Shown: positions 9,701 to 18,049, numbered from the stretch's first letter. The stretch is DNA of 64,000 bases from Nitrospinaceae bacterium (GCA_028278405.1 JANQEK010000022.1:62001-126000), one strand, 5' to 3'. The notes: a model not told the origin generated them from the letters alone. Program-made: numbers and translations.

Positions 9701-9782
9701 AGTTCCGGGGACGGAAGCATGATCGCCTTGGAGGAGGCTATAAAGTAATGCTAAAGGTTTTCCGTCCCCGGATCCCGGAACT
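9701..9782. repeat. Long imperfect hairpin (GC-rich arms in AT-rich spacer)
   Basis: AGTTCCGGG and GACGGA on the left (9701-9715) pair with TCCGTC and CCCGGAACT on the right (9761-9782), with a small bulge. The stem continues through GCAT/ATGC. The internal loop holds GCCTTGGAGGAGGC, which can itself fold. It lacks a terminal T-run in either direction. It looks like a REP- or MITE-like cruciform element rather than a terminator. Confidence 0.5.
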
Positions 9783-9792
9783 TAAATAGAGC

Positions 9793-9809
9793 TTGCAAAT
9801 TATTTGTGA
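9793..9809. promoter_or_regulatory. Putative Zur/Fur-type box 1
   Basis: TTGCAAAT-T-ATTTGTGA, 6 of 8 paired positions around a one-base centre. It shares the left half TTGCAAAT with three other boxes near the zinc-related genes. It lies about 250 bases upstream of the first Fur-like gene. Confidence 0.45.
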
Positions 9810-9883
9810 GTTTAAGTTTTTGGGAAAATAAGCCCCTAGACAAAATTGCAGAATATTGCTACAAATGACGCAGTTTAATTTAT

Positions 9884-9900
9884 TTGCAAATCATATGCAA
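9884..9900. promoter_or_regulatory. Putative Zur/Fur-type box 2
   Basis: TTGCAAAT-C-ATATGCAA, 7 of 8 positions palindromic. It sits about 155 bases before the Fur-like gene at 10056, so autoregulation is likely if the box is real. Confidence 0.55.
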
Positions 9901-10055
9901 AATTTTTTAAGAACTCTTTGCAAAAAGTTTATTATGCTAAAATTCTCTATGAGAGGAGAACTGGATCCATAAACTGACCAATGAATAAAATTACTCTTAT
10001 GACACAACTGAAACTTTGAAGTTATTAACTATTTGGATCTCATTTGATAAATTCT

Positions 10056-10508
10056 ATGGAAACAAATAGCCAAGCTTTGGCCGAAAAATTCCTTCGCGAA
10101 AACCACCTAAGCATCACAAAACCCAGAAAGACGATCTTAATATTTTTGCTGGAAAATCATGGTCCCTTTTCCATAGAAGAAATTCATAAGGGATTGGGCA
10201 AAAATGTTTGCGATTTAGCTACTGTTTACCGATGCCTCGGGCAATTTGAGAAAGAAGGCCTGGTAGAACGTCGATACCTGGGAGATGAAGTTTTTCGGTA
10301 TGAATTAAAGGATGAGTCTCACCACCATCATATTATTTGTAGAATTTGCAAAGGGGTGTCAAAAATGGATTATTGCTTTATTTCCGAAATAGAGAAAATG
10401 ATTCGGGATAAGGGGTATTCAGATGTAACCCATATGTTGGAATTTTTTGGTATTTGTCCCGATTGCAAGCCAACAGAATTTGCTAAAGGTAAAAAAGAAT
10501 ATTTATGA
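10056..10508 (+). CDS. Fur-family metalloregulator, probable Zur (paralogue 1)
   Basis: A 150-aa cytoplasmic repressor of the Fur superfamily. The N-terminal winged helix (about 10-85) includes ITKPRKTIL and the recognition helix LATVYRCL. The C-terminal dimerisation domain (about 90-145) has an HHHH run, then CRIC and CPDC pairs for a structural zinc. About 60 percent of residues match the neighbouring paralogue at 10591-11028. The zinc-related genes next door and the TTGCAAAT-type boxes in its own promoter suggest a zinc-sensing role, which is inference. ATG at 10056 is chosen over an upstream TTG at 10044, and no strong ribosome site is visible for either. Confidence 0.85.
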   Translation: METNSQALAEKFLRENHLSITKPRKTILIFLLENHGPFSIEEIHKGLGKNVCDLATVYRCLGQFEKEGLVERRYLGDEVFRYELKDESHHHHIICRICKGVSKMDYCFISEIEKMIRDKGYSDVTHMLEFFGICPDCKPTEFAKGKKEYL

Positions 10509-10590
10509 GTGACTACACTTCAAATTATGGCAAAGAATTAAACTCTATTTTAAGAAACCAACGTATTGCAAAGAGATAAAATTCACCGTG

Positions 10591-11028
10591 CTACTTTGCT
10601 TTACATTTTGCGCAAACTCCAAAAAATTCCAACGAATGAGTGATATCTGAATACCCCTTATCCCGAACCATTTGCTCAATTTCAGAAACAAAACAATATT
10701 TCATTTTAGCTACGTTTTTACAAATGCGGCAAATAATATGATGGTGATGGTGTTTCATATCTTTGTATTCATACCGGAGTATCCCATCGCCCAAATAACG
10801 TCTTTCCACAAGATTTGAATTCTCGAATTGAGCGATTGAGCGATAAACAGTCGCCAGATTGCAAGCCTTATTCCCCAATCCATTATGAATCTCTTCAACC
10901 GAAAATGGCCCATGGTTTTTAAGTAAATAGCCCAGAATGTTTTTCCTGGATTCTGTAAGGCTTAAATTATTTTCCTTAATTAGCTTTTCCGCCTTTTGGT
11001 CTAGTTTTTTGGAAACAGCTGTCTTCAT
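10591..11028 (-). CDS. Fur-family metalloregulator, probable Zur (paralogue 2)
   Basis: A 145-aa Fur-superfamily repressor. It has the winged-helix motif LTESRKNILGYLL, the recognition helix LATVYRSI, an HHHHH run, and CRIC and CAKC cysteine pairs. Start ATG at 11028 has a clear AGGAG site. A longer reading upstream would overlap the sufU gene and lacks homology. It is very like the paralogue at 10056, so the two probably arose by local duplication and may bind the same boxes. It is transcribed behind sufU with only 20 bases between them, probably as one operon. The zinc assignment comes from context. Confidence 0.87.
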   Translation of the reverse strand: MKTAVSKKLDQKAEKLIKENNLSLTESRKNILGYLLKNHGPFSVEEIHNGLGNKACNLATVYRSIAQFENSNLVERRYLGDGILRYEYKDMKHHHHHIICRICKNVAKMKYCFVSEIEQMVRDKGYSDITHSLEFFGVCAKCKAK

Positions 11029-11048
11029 CCGGCACTCCTGCGGAAAGG

Positions 11049-11501
11049 TCACTCCGTGCTCACCACTTCGCTCTTTTCCAGCGCGCCGATCATGGTGTGC
11101 CATGAAAGGCTCGCACATTTGATTCGCGAGGGAAACTCGCGCACTCCCTTAAACAGGGTCAGTTTGCCCAAATGGTGTTCGTTGTTTTCCGGCTCGAATT
11201 CACCCAGCACCATTTTATGGAACTCCTCGAAAACCACTCGCGCCTCGTCGACCTTCTTCCCTTTCAGGTAGCTGGTCATGAGCGAGGTGCTGGCCTTGGA
11301 GATGGCGCATCCAGTTCCGGTAAAACTCAGGTCCTGGATGACGTTTGCTTCATCCACCTTTAAATAGATTTCATAATCGTCACCGCACAACTGATTGTAC
11401 CCATGGCAGTAGTGGGTCGAGTCTTCCATCCCCCTGAAATTACGGGGCTTCTTGTTATGCTCTAGAATCACCTGCTGGTACAGTTCGTTGCTATAAGCCA
11501 T
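11049..11501 (-). CDS. sufU: SufU-type iron-sulfur scaffold / sulfurtransferase
   Basis: A 150-aa protein of the IscU/SufU family. It receives sulfur from the SufS cysteine desulfurase during Fe-S cluster building in the cytosol. The three conserved cysteines are present: GYNQLCGDD, TGTGCAISKAS and SRIKCASLSW. The GDD aspartate and the length fit the SufU branch, whose members bind a zinc at this site. A strong GGAGG site precedes the ATG. It starts a two-gene operon with the second Fur-like gene. The other suf genes are absent from this window. A zinc-binding SufU next to Zur-like regulators is unusual and may explain the linkage. Confidence 0.88.
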   Translation of the reverse strand: MAYSNELYQQVILEHNKKPRNFRGMEDSTHYCHGYNQLCGDDYEIYLKVDEANVIQDLSFTGTGCAISKASTSLMTSYLKGKKVDEARVVFEEFHKMVLGEFEPENNEHHLGKLTLFKGVREFPSRIKCASLSWHTMIGALEKSEVVSTE

Positions 11502-11675
11502 TTATCCTCCGAAATCTGGCGGTTTTTATTCGAGATTCACTAAAAAGCATGGCCCTTTCCAAATCTCTATATTGGTTGAAGTAAAACAGCGGGTGATAGC
11601 AGGTTCAGCCAAAGTGCCCGTTATAGAACGATTTCTCCTGCTGACCGATGGGAAACGTGGCTTAAAAAATTATTT

Positions 11676-11692
11676 ATGCAAATAATTTGCAA
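11676..11692. promoter_or_regulatory. Putative Zur box 3 (perfect 7-1-7 palindrome)
   Basis: TGCAAAT-A-ATTTGCA is a perfect 15-base palindrome. It lies in the divergent region between sufU and the 11777 operon, so it could control both directions. Confidence 0.65.
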
Positions 11693-11728
11693 TTTTTAAT
11701 AAAGCATATTAGGATAATTTCAACAATA

Positions 11729-11745
11729 TTGCAAATGATTCGCAA
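11729..11745. promoter_or_regulatory. Putative Zur box 4
   Basis: TTGCAAAT-G-ATTCGCAA, 7 of 8 positions palindromic. It is centred 40 bases upstream of the ATG at 11777, a position suited to block RNA polymerase at the zinc-operon promoter. Confidence 0.65.
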
Positions 11746-11776
11746 AAATTTTTAGCTATTTATTTAAGGTGAAAAA

Positions 11777-12448
11777 ATGGCAAATCAAAAGGTTGTAGTG
11801 GCGGAAGACCCTTCTTCGTTTTCTATCGATTCTTCCCCCTATTTTCAGGCTCTGATTAAAGTTAAAAGGTTTGCCGAGATTTTATTGCACCAGCAACTTT
11901 GGTGCTTTGGACAAGACATCAAAATTCCAGAAAATAACTTGCTCATTCGGTACGGCCTCGAAAGAATCCGACCGCCATATAGAACAAGCGGAAGCACAAG
12001 TTATATCGTCAGAATTGATGGCGAGATCAGTCTGATTCTTTGGGGTTTTGGAATTTATTATGGGTACGGTAATAACAAAGGCGTCTACCTTGGACGCTAT
12101 GATTTTTACCCCAAATTAATCGGCGAAAAACCATTGAATCTCCCTGTTTGGTCACCTTCGGCCCTTCCCGAATTTATATCTCCCGCAAACAAAATAGAAT
12201 GGGAATACTCTTTTTGGTTGATGTCAGAATTATTTGATTGGATTGCTCGTTATGAAGAGTGGGTAAAAAGAGTCATGGGTGGTTCGTATCGGGAAGACTG
12301 TTTAAAAGATTGGAAGCAATCAATCGTTTCCGGCGACGACGCTGCATGGGCATGGAGAAAGATTGCAAATTTCCTTAGAAAACATCTCGTGTGCCATGAA
12401 GTTTCAAGCAAAACATTATTCCAAGTTCAGAAAAATTTTGAAAACTAG
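11777..12448 (+). CDS. Unrecognised protein, first gene of the zinc operon
   Basis: A 223-aa soluble protein without a signal peptide or membrane helix. An AAGGTG site precedes the ATG. It is rich in tryptophan and tyrosine, with segments SYIVRIDGEISLILWGFG, YYGYGNNKG and WEYSFWLMSELFDW. I recognise no domain or metal motif. It is the first gene after two strong palindromic boxes and is followed 4 bases later by a small conserved-looking gene and then the COG0523 GTPase. Its place suggests a role in the zinc-starvation response. Function unknown. Confidence 0.7.
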   Translation: MANQKVVVAEDPSSFSIDSSPYFQALIKVKRFAEILLHQQLWCFGQDIKIPENNLLIRYGLERIRPPYRTSGSTSYIVRIDGEISLILWGFGIYYGYGNNKGVYLGRYDFYPKLIGEKPLNLPVWSPSALPEFISPANKIEWEYSFWLMSELFDWIARYEEWVKRVMGGSYREDCLKDWKQSIVSGDDAAWAWRKIANFLRKHLVCHEVSSKTLFQVQKNFEN

Positions 12449-12452
12449 ACCA

Positions 12453-12704
12453 ATGCGAGATCTTTTTGGAAAAAATCAAAAAAAGGATGTTGTCGCAGTT
12501 TCGTCTATTAAGCGTTGGGTGCGGGAAATTTTTAAATTGACTGAAAACGAAACCACTCTTGTAACAGAATTGCAATGTCATGAAGAAGGGTGTCCGCCTA
12601 TCGAAACAGTAATCGTTATTTTGAGGGAGGGAAATAGAAAAGAGCAATACAAGTTTCATAAGCGGATAAATGAGATGTCTCTGAAAGACATTGCCAATTT
12701 ATAA
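12453..12704 (+). CDS. Small conserved-type protein next to the COG0523 GTPase
   Basis: An 83-aa protein with the core IKRWVREIFKL, then ELQCHEEGCPPIETVIVIL and QYKFHKRINEM. The CxxxxCPPxET motif and the closing FHKRI block look conserved, and I associate such small proteins with cobW-type genes from memory only. ATG at 12453 is chosen because earlier starts would lie inside the preceding gene. It begins 4 bases after that gene ends, so translation is probably coupled. The two cysteines and the histidine could bind metal. Biochemical role unknown. Confidence 0.65.
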   Translation: MRDLFGKNQKKDVVAVSSIKRWVREIFKLTENETTLVTELQCHEEGCPPIETVIVILREGNRKEQYKFHKRINEMSLKDIANL

Positions 12705-12730
12705 ACATCATATGAAGGTAAAGGGTTGTC

Positions 12731-14086
12731 ATGAGTACAGAACAAACACTCCAAAAGGTACCTGTTACCGTTTTAACGGGATTTCTGGGTGCCGGCAAAA
12801 CAACATTGTTGAATTATATATTGACTGAGAATCATGGAAAAAGAATCGCCGTTATTGAAAATGAATTCGGAGAGCTCGGTATTGATAACGACTTGGTCAT
12901 AAATGCAGAAGAAGAAATATTCGAAATGAATAACGGTTGCATTTGTTGCACCGTCCGGGGAGATCTAATCCGGATACTTGGAAATTTAATGAAACGCCGA
13001 AACAAATTTGATTACATTTTGCTGGAGACCACCGGTTTGGCAAACCCGGGTCCTGTAGCCCAAACATTTTTTATGGATGATGAGATAGGGGCAAAGCTAT
13101 CGCTGGACGGGATCGTGACCGTGGTTGACGCCAAACATATCAACAATCGGCTTGCAGATAGCAGTGAAACCCGTGAACAAATCGCCTTTGCCGATGTAAT
13201 GCTTATTAATAAAACGGATTTGGTCACACCCGAAGAACTTGTTGCATTAAAAATGAGACTCCAAAAAATGAATGGAGCCGCTAAAATTTTTCACACTAAA
13301 AATTCAAAAGTCAATTTAGAGAATATATTAAATATCTCCGCTTTTGATTTAAAACGATCCCTGGAGATCAACCCCAATTTTCTGGAGCCAGAATATCCAT
13401 TCGAATGGTGTGGAATATTCGAACTTAATGCAGGCGACCACGAACTTACCCTTCAAGAAGGTCCAGACCCTGGAATGAAGGTTTCCCTGCGCCAGGTTTC
13501 ACAAGCAAATCAAGACGAATTAAAGCAGTCTATAGAACCCACCGTTCGAATCTTTTCCGATGAAAGGGAAACTTTGTATTCAGGAGACTTTCTAAAACCG
13601 AACGCCAAGCTGTTTTATTTGGATCTTCAATCTGACCAATCCCGATTTCCCATACAAATCCCAACAAAAGGTTCCTACATATTGTTCTCAGAACACATGC
13701 CAGAAGAATTTCACGCTACGTTAAAAAATGAAAGTGGAGAAATTGTCCAACCCAAAATCTCACAAACATTCAATCCTGACCATGAGCACGACGACGAAGT
13801 TTCTTCTGTTGGAATAAATCTGGCTGGCGACTTGGATCAGATTAAGTTCAATCAATGGTTAGGACTTATTCTGCAAACGAAGGCTGTAGACATCTTCCGA
13901 ATGAAAGGAATATTAAGTTTTAAAGATCAACCCAATCGGTTTGTTTTTCAAGGAGTGCATATGCTTTTTGACGGATACCCGGAACAACCTTGGGGAGACA
14001 GAAAACGGGAAAGCAATCTGATTTTCATTGGCCGAAACCTGGACCGTAAATTTTTTGAAGATGGAGTTCGTTCGTGCCTAAGCTAA
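12731..14086 (+). CDS. COG0523 (CobW/ZigA-type) metal-chaperone GTPase
   Basis: A 451-aa G3E-family GTPase. Walker A is GFLGAGKTT (about 16-24). The metal-binding GCICC motif is at about 73-77, the NKTD specificity motif at about 158, and the C-terminal CobW_C domain at about 360-445. An acidic/His patch DHEHDDE lies near 353. Family members use GTP to load zinc or another metal onto client proteins during limitation. An extra segment of about 110 residues (about 230-340) between the G domain and CobW_C makes it longer than the usual 300-400 aa. It follows two putative Zur boxes in the same operon and overlaps the first WD40 gene by 13 bases. Confidence 0.92.
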   Translation: MSTEQTLQKVPVTVLTGFLGAGKTTLLNYILTENHGKRIAVIENEFGELGIDNDLVINAEEEIFEMNNGCICCTVRGDLIRILGNLMKRRNKFDYILLETTGLANPGPVAQTFFMDDEIGAKLSLDGIVTVVDAKHINNRLADSSETREQIAFADVMLINKTDLVTPEELVALKMRLQKMNGAAKIFHTKNSKVNLENILNISAFDLKRSLEINPNFLEPEYPFEWCGIFELNAGDHELTLQEGPDPGMKVSLRQVSQANQDELKQSIEPTVRIFSDERETLYSGDFLKPNAKLFYLDLQSDQSRFPIQIPTKGSYILFSEHMPEEFHATLKNESGEIVQPKISQTFNPDHEHDDEVSSVGINLAGDLDQIKFNQWLGLILQTKAVDIFRMKGILSFKDQPNRFVFQGVHMLFDGYPEQPWGDRKRESNLIFIGRNLDRKFFEDGVRSCLS

Positions 14087-15120
14087 AAAAACCGAGCAAT
14101 GAGGGGGACCGCAAAAAACTATCGCAGATATGGTCTCAACCCATAGGAGACTACGTAATTGATCTTTCTTGGTCGCCTGACGGCTCTCTTCTGGCTGCGG
14201 CTGAAACCAGTGGACCCATTACAATCTTTGATTCTGAGCAAGGAGACAGAATATCTGTTGCTTCTGGCCATAGTTTTGGCGTTTCTCAAATTGGATGGAG
14301 TTCGGCGGGAGAAAACTTTGCTAGCGCTGGTCTTGATGGATTAATTCGGTATTGGGATTTGAAAGATCAAGCAAAAGAAATTCGCTCCATGAAGGGAGGC
14401 TCGACTTGGGTCGAAAATTTGGCATGGCACCCCAATGGCAAAAGTTTAGTCACCAGTGCTGGAAAGCATTTGCGGTTATGGAATCCAGATGGTGAATTAT
14501 TGGCTGATTGGAATAATCATGAAAGCACCATTGAGGATATTGCATGGTCTCCATCCGGCGATTGTGTGGTTGCCGCAACTTATGGCGGGCTTACTTTCCG
14601 ATTCCCAGATCAACCGGACAAACAGCGAAAATTTGCATGGAAAGGTTCTTCATTGAAAATTGCCTGGAGTCCCAATGGAAAATTCATTGCGACAGGCGAT
14701 CAGGATTCGACGGTTCATTTTTGGGATGTCGAAAGCGGTCGAGATAGTCGAATGTCTGGCTATCCTACCAAAGTACTGCCATTAACCTGGAATTCGACAA
14801 GTAGATATCTGGCGACCGGTGGGTGCGAGATAGTAATTATCTGGGATTGTTCTGGTAAAGGTCCCCATGGGACCAGGCCTATCCCTCTGGAAAACCATAG
14901 AGCACTACTTTCCGTAGTGGCTTATCAAAATTATGGACCGCTTCTAGCTTCCGCCGATAAATCAGGGTTGATCGCGGTATGGAATCACGAAGAGTCTAAA
15001 AGGCCCTTAGCCACTGTAAATTTTGACTCTGAAATCACTCAACTGGTGTGGGCGCCCAACGATCAATCCATTGCCGTTGGTGACAACCTGGGAAACATTA
15101 TTTCTTTAACACTAAATTGA
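14074..15120 (+). CDS. WD40-repeat beta-propeller protein 1
   Basis: A 348-aa protein made almost wholly of WD40 units. About eight W(S/H)PxG-type starts are visible, for example [37 protein letters not shown] and [12 protein letters not shown]. The matching ends are YWD, LWN, FWD and IWD, giving a seven-bladed propeller closed by shared strands. No signal peptide is present, so it is cytoplasmic. The GTG start lies inside the end of the COG0523 gene, so translation is coupled. Propellers are usually scaffolds. Pairing with the GTPase suggests that it presents or recruits client proteins for metal loading, which is inference. Confidence 0.85.
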   Translation: MPKLKKPSNEGDRKKLSQIWSQPIGDYVIDLSWSPDGSLLAAAETSGPITIFDSEQGDRISVASGHSFGVSQIGWSSAGENFASAGLDGLIRYWDLKDQAKEIRSMKGGSTWVENLAWHPNGKSLVTSAGKHLRLWNPDGELLADWNNHESTIEDIAWSPSGDCVVAATYGGLTFRFPDQPDKQRKFAWKGSSLKIAWSPNGKFIATGDQDSTVHFWDVESGRDSRMSGYPTKVLPLTWNSTSRYLATGGCEIVIIWDCSGKGPHGTRPIPLENHRALLSVVAYQNYGPLLASADKSGLIAVWNHEESKRPLATVNFDSEITQLVWAPNDQSIAVGDNLGNIISLTLN

Positions 15121-15156
15121 ATACTTTCGATTTGTAATAATCATGAGCTCAAACGT

Positions 15157-16251
15157 ATGGTGCTTATGCAAAACTTGATTCAACAAAATGTATTAGACGA
15201 CTACATTATTGATCTTGACTGGTCTCCAAGCGGAGATTATTTGGCCGCTATTACCGGTAGCGGTCAAGTCGCCTTAACAAATATGAAATCTGATGTCCTG
15301 TGGAGCGAACTTGGCCGACATAAGCATGGCGCAAATTGCATGCAGTGGCATCCCTACGAAGCCCTGCTGGCAAGTGGAGGGCAAGACGGAAAACTCACTC
15401 TATGGGATGTAACGTCAATGAGCGAAGCTTGGTGTCAAAATTTAGGAGGATGGATTGACTGTTTAAGCTGGAGCTCCCTTGGCCATTTTTTAGCTTCTTC
15501 ATCAGGAAAGAATTTAAACGTATGGAGAATGTCGGGAAAACACGAGCAAATTTGGTCCAATCATAAAAGTTCTATCTCAGATATTGGATGGTCACCAGAT
15601 GGCCGCTTTATTGCAGCGACCGCCAAAGGGGGGATCAGTATTAGAGGATATGGTGACTTGGAAACCACTCAATTGCTTGAGTGGCATGGTTGTCCTATAA
15701 AAATGGCTTGGCAACCTAGTGGTGAGCTTATAGCCATGGGAGACGAGGAAGCCGTTCATTTTTGGGAAGTCGAATCCAGCATGCATCACCCCATGTTCGG
15801 ATACAACTCAAAGGTCTCTAAAATGTCTTGGAGTTCTGACGGCAGGTTCTTAGCGACGAACGACAAAGAAAACCTGGTGATTTGGGATTGTGCCGATCAA
15901 TATTCTGCCAATGAAGAATTATTTCCTTTGGCTGATTTGGTTCCTGAAGACAGTTTGGTCGGGCCAGGCGGCACAGCACCCATTTTACTTGAACAACATA
16001 GAGGTGAAATAAACTCTCTGGTTTTCCAAAAGAAAGGAGAATTATTAGCTTCCGGGGATGAGAAAGGAAAGGTTCACATTTGGGATCTCCAAGAATCAAA
16101 AGTACCTATCGGAAGTATTGCCCTTAGTTATCCGATTTCAAAAATCGCATGGTCGCCAGATGGACAACGCATCGGCATAGGCGGAACGGATGGAACTGTC
16201 TCAATTTTTACGTTTGATATCAGTAGTGTCCGGTTGAAAGAGGAGGCGTAA
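15157..16251 (+). CDS. WD40-repeat beta-propeller protein 2 (paralogue of 1)
   Basis: A 364-aa propeller protein with eight repeat starts, such as WSPSGDYLAAIT, WHPYEALLASGG, WSPDGRFIAATA and WSPDGQRIGIGG, and ends LWD, FWE and IWD. The opening DYIIDLDWSPSGDYLAA matches [17 protein letters not shown] of the upstream protein, and the order of blades agrees, so it is a tandem duplicate. A longer loop (about residues 250-275, Pro/Glu-rich) sits between blades six and seven. The exact start is uncertain because a second ATG lies at 15166 and no good ribosome site is seen. It is 3 bases upstream of the next gene. Confidence 0.85.
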   Translation: MVLMQNLIQQNVLDDYIIDLDWSPSGDYLAAITGSGQVALTNMKSDVLWSELGRHKHGANCMQWHPYEALLASGGQDGKLTLWDVTSMSEAWCQNLGGWIDCLSWSSLGHFLASSSGKNLNVWRMSGKHEQIWSNHKSSISDIGWSPDGRFIAATAKGGISIRGYGDLETTQLLEWHGCPIKMAWQPSGELIAMGDEEAVHFWEVESSMHHPMFGYNSKVSKMSWSSDGRFLATNDKENLVIWDCADQYSANEELFPLADLVPEDSLVGPGGTAPILLEQHRGEINSLVFQKKGELLASGDEKGKVHIWDLQESKVPIGSIALSYPISKIAWSPDGQRIGIGGTDGTVSIFTFDISSVRLKEEA

Positions 16252-16254
16252 CAG

Positions 16255-17427
16255 ATGCAAAAGATGCCAGTTGTCCAGAAAAGTCCTGCCTCCGATCCAA
16301 CCGGCAAAGTCGACTCGAAGTTCATGGCGATCACCGCATTCTTTCATGACGTAATCGAGGACTGGATTCAAGATCCGCAGACGACGATCGCCTGCGGCAC
16401 CTGGGCTGACGGCGCAGTCAGCGAGATCATTCCAGCGGGCGGCGCCCAACTCCTCCCGGGTCGTTATGATGGGTGTTTTGCGGGCGTCCGCGAACTTCGA
16501 TTAGACAACGGACCGCACCACCTTCATATCGATTTGGGACGTGTGCACAAAATCCGCTATACCATTGCCCCCAGCGTTTGCCTGGCCTTTAAGCCAGCGC
16601 TTGAGGTTCGCTTGCTTATTACCGGGCCAGGCGGCGCGCCCACTGATCGCTGGGCGCTTTCGCTGATGCCGGACTGCCCTTATCGAGAAGACCAGTTTGA
16701 TGAAGCAGCGGTTCATCGATTCATTGAACGATTGCGTTTGCACGCCAAACGGGCGCCGGAACTGGTCGAACTATCCATCGAACCCGAAGTCCGACAAAGC
16801 CCACAAGGAGCAGTCCTGTTAAGTCTAATGCAGAAAGCGGCCGCCCAACTCGATGCAGACTGGAACGATGTGATTCAGGCGCTGGTTCCAACCATCAATC
16901 ACAGTCCAACCGTGGAAATGATGGAGCCACCGTGCTTGCCGCTATTGCGCGATGCACTTGCCCTGCACGAATCCAGTCTCGTGATCTACCGGGAGCGGAC
17001 ACTCGTCGAATTTCAGACCGAAAAAATCGATGGAGTCCATCGGTATGTGGAACAAGGCCATGTCTCTTGGCAGATTGGCGGGCTACGGGACCACCACTGC
17101 CACCTGGCTCTGGGAGCGGTCGACCGTGTGCTGTTCTCCGCCGAGCCGGTTCCCTGTCAGGGCGGAGGCCTGAACTACACCATTTGGTTCTTGACCTCCG
17201 GTCCGTGCGGAAACCCGTGGCGGCGCGATGGATACTTCTCGGTGGTGTTGAACCGCCCCTACTCAGGGAATGCTCCCCGGTTGGAGGTCATCAAGCCCAT
17301 GCTGGACCTCTACCTTCGGTATAGCAACGAACCCTGGGTGGACGCCGACGCAAGATTCGTTAGCGCACTCGAACAGGGTGTGCCCGACCGCCGACAGCAG
17401 TTACTGGTGTCACCACGGAGCGAATGA
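16255..17427 (+). CDS. Unrecognised protein with an internal duplication
   Basis: A 390-aa soluble protein I do not recognise. Two parts resemble each other: ELRLDNGPHHLHIDLGRVHK (about 80-100) with IAPS after it, and LRDHHCHLALGAVDRVLFSA (about 275-295). Both are followed by a beta-strand pattern ending in a W-containing loop. The HHxHxxLG motif in both copies could bind metal or a cofactor. It begins 3 bases after the WD40-2 stop and ends in an ATGA overlap with the next gene, so it is firmly in the operon. Its G+C and codon use are visibly higher than in the preceding six genes, which suggests a different origin. Confidence 0.7.
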   Translation: MQKMPVVQKSPASDPTGKVDSKFMAITAFFHDVIEDWIQDPQTTIACGTWADGAVSEIIPAGGAQLLPGRYDGCFAGVRELRLDNGPHHLHIDLGRVHKIRYTIAPSVCLAFKPALEVRLLITGPGGAPTDRWALSLMPDCPYREDQFDEAAVHRFIERLRLHAKRAPELVELSIEPEVRQSPQGAVLLSLMQKAAAQLDADWNDVIQALVPTINHSPTVEMMEPPCLPLLRDALALHESSLVIYRERTLVEFQTEKIDGVHRYVEQGHVSWQIGGLRDHHCHLALGAVDRVLFSAEPVPCQGGGLNYTIWFLTSGPCGNPWRRDGYFSVVLNRPYSGNAPRLEVIKPMLDLYLRYSNEPWVDADARFVSALEQGVPDRRQQLLVSPRSE

Positions 17428-17627
17428 TGCCCAGATTGAATATCGAGGATGCGCGTGTCGTCGAAGCAGCCGTTGAGTATGCGCTGGCAACACTTCCCCA
17501 GAATGCACCACAGCGCTCAGACTGGGAAAGAGCTTATGATCGCCTGCACCTTCGACTGGATGTTGCCGAACAAGGGATTCTTCATCAACAGCGGAAGCAT
17601 CGAAAAAACAGGAAAAGTATTCAATGA
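17424..17627 (+). CDS. Small helical protein of unknown function
   Basis: A 67-aa, charged, mostly helical peptide (DARVVEAAVEYALATLP and so on) ending in a basic tail. It starts in an ATGA overlap with the upstream gene and ends in an ATGA overlap with merC. That coupling is the main reason to believe it is real. ATG at 17424 or 17427 is possible. No domain recognised. Confidence 0.55.
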   Translation: MMPRLNIEDARVVEAAVEYALATLPQNAPQRSDWERAYDRLHLRLDVAEQGILHQQRKHRKNRKSIQ

Positions 17628-18049
17628 AGACAGCACAGGCGATAACAGACAAATTAGCCATAGGTTTATCACTGATGTGTGCCATCCATTGTCTTGCCCT
17701 AACAGCCCTATTGGCATTGCTACCCAGTATGGTGGCATTACAACTGGATAACGAGGCTTTTCATTTCTGGATGGTCATCGCCGTACTCCCCAGCAGTGTT
17801 TATGCCTTAACTTTGGGATGCAAACAACACAAGCGCTATCGATTGCTCATTTTGGGCTCCATCGGATTAACACTGCTTGTAATGGCGTTAGTGTTGGGAG
17901 AGGAGCGTATCGGTGAGGCAGGCGAAAAAATACTTACGGTTCTAGGAGCCAGTTTCGTTGCGGTTGGGCACTGGTTTAATTTTCGTCTTTGTCAGGTACA
18001 AAAAAACAGAGACTGTGCCTGCCCAAACGATAAGCAAACGATCTTGTAA
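17624..18049 (+). CDS. MerC-family inner-membrane protein
   Basis: A 141-aa protein with four hydrophobic segments (about 10-35, 42-62, 70-90 and 100-118). It has the MerC-type CAIHCLALTALLALLP in the first helix, where the Cys-x3-Cys pair sits. MerC proteins of mer operons carry mercuric ion. Members outside mer operons are found near zinc-regulated genes, so a role with zinc is plausible here, and no mer genes are present. A Cys/Asn tail (CQVQKNRDCACP) may add metal ligands. It overlaps the 67-aa gene (ATGA) and hemB (TAATG). Confidence 0.8.
   Translation: MKTAQAITDKLAIGLSLMCAIHCLALTALLALLPSMVALQLDNEAFHFWMVIAVLPSSVYALTLGCKQHKRYRLLILGSIGLTLLVMALVLGEERIGEAGEKILTVLGASFVAVGHWFNFRLCQVQKNRDCACPNDKQTIL

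Larger units (their letters stand above)
9133..10055. other. Long divergent intergenic region with repeats and putative Zur boxes
   Basis: About 920 bases lie between the duplicated kinase gene and the first Fur-family gene, with no credible ORF. It holds a copy of dispersed repeat A (9439-9533), a copy of repeat B (9546-9655), a long hairpin (9701-9782) and two 17-bp palindromic boxes (9793-9809 and 9884-9900), each described separately. The first 250 bases are AT-rich with nothing I can name. Confidence 0.6.
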
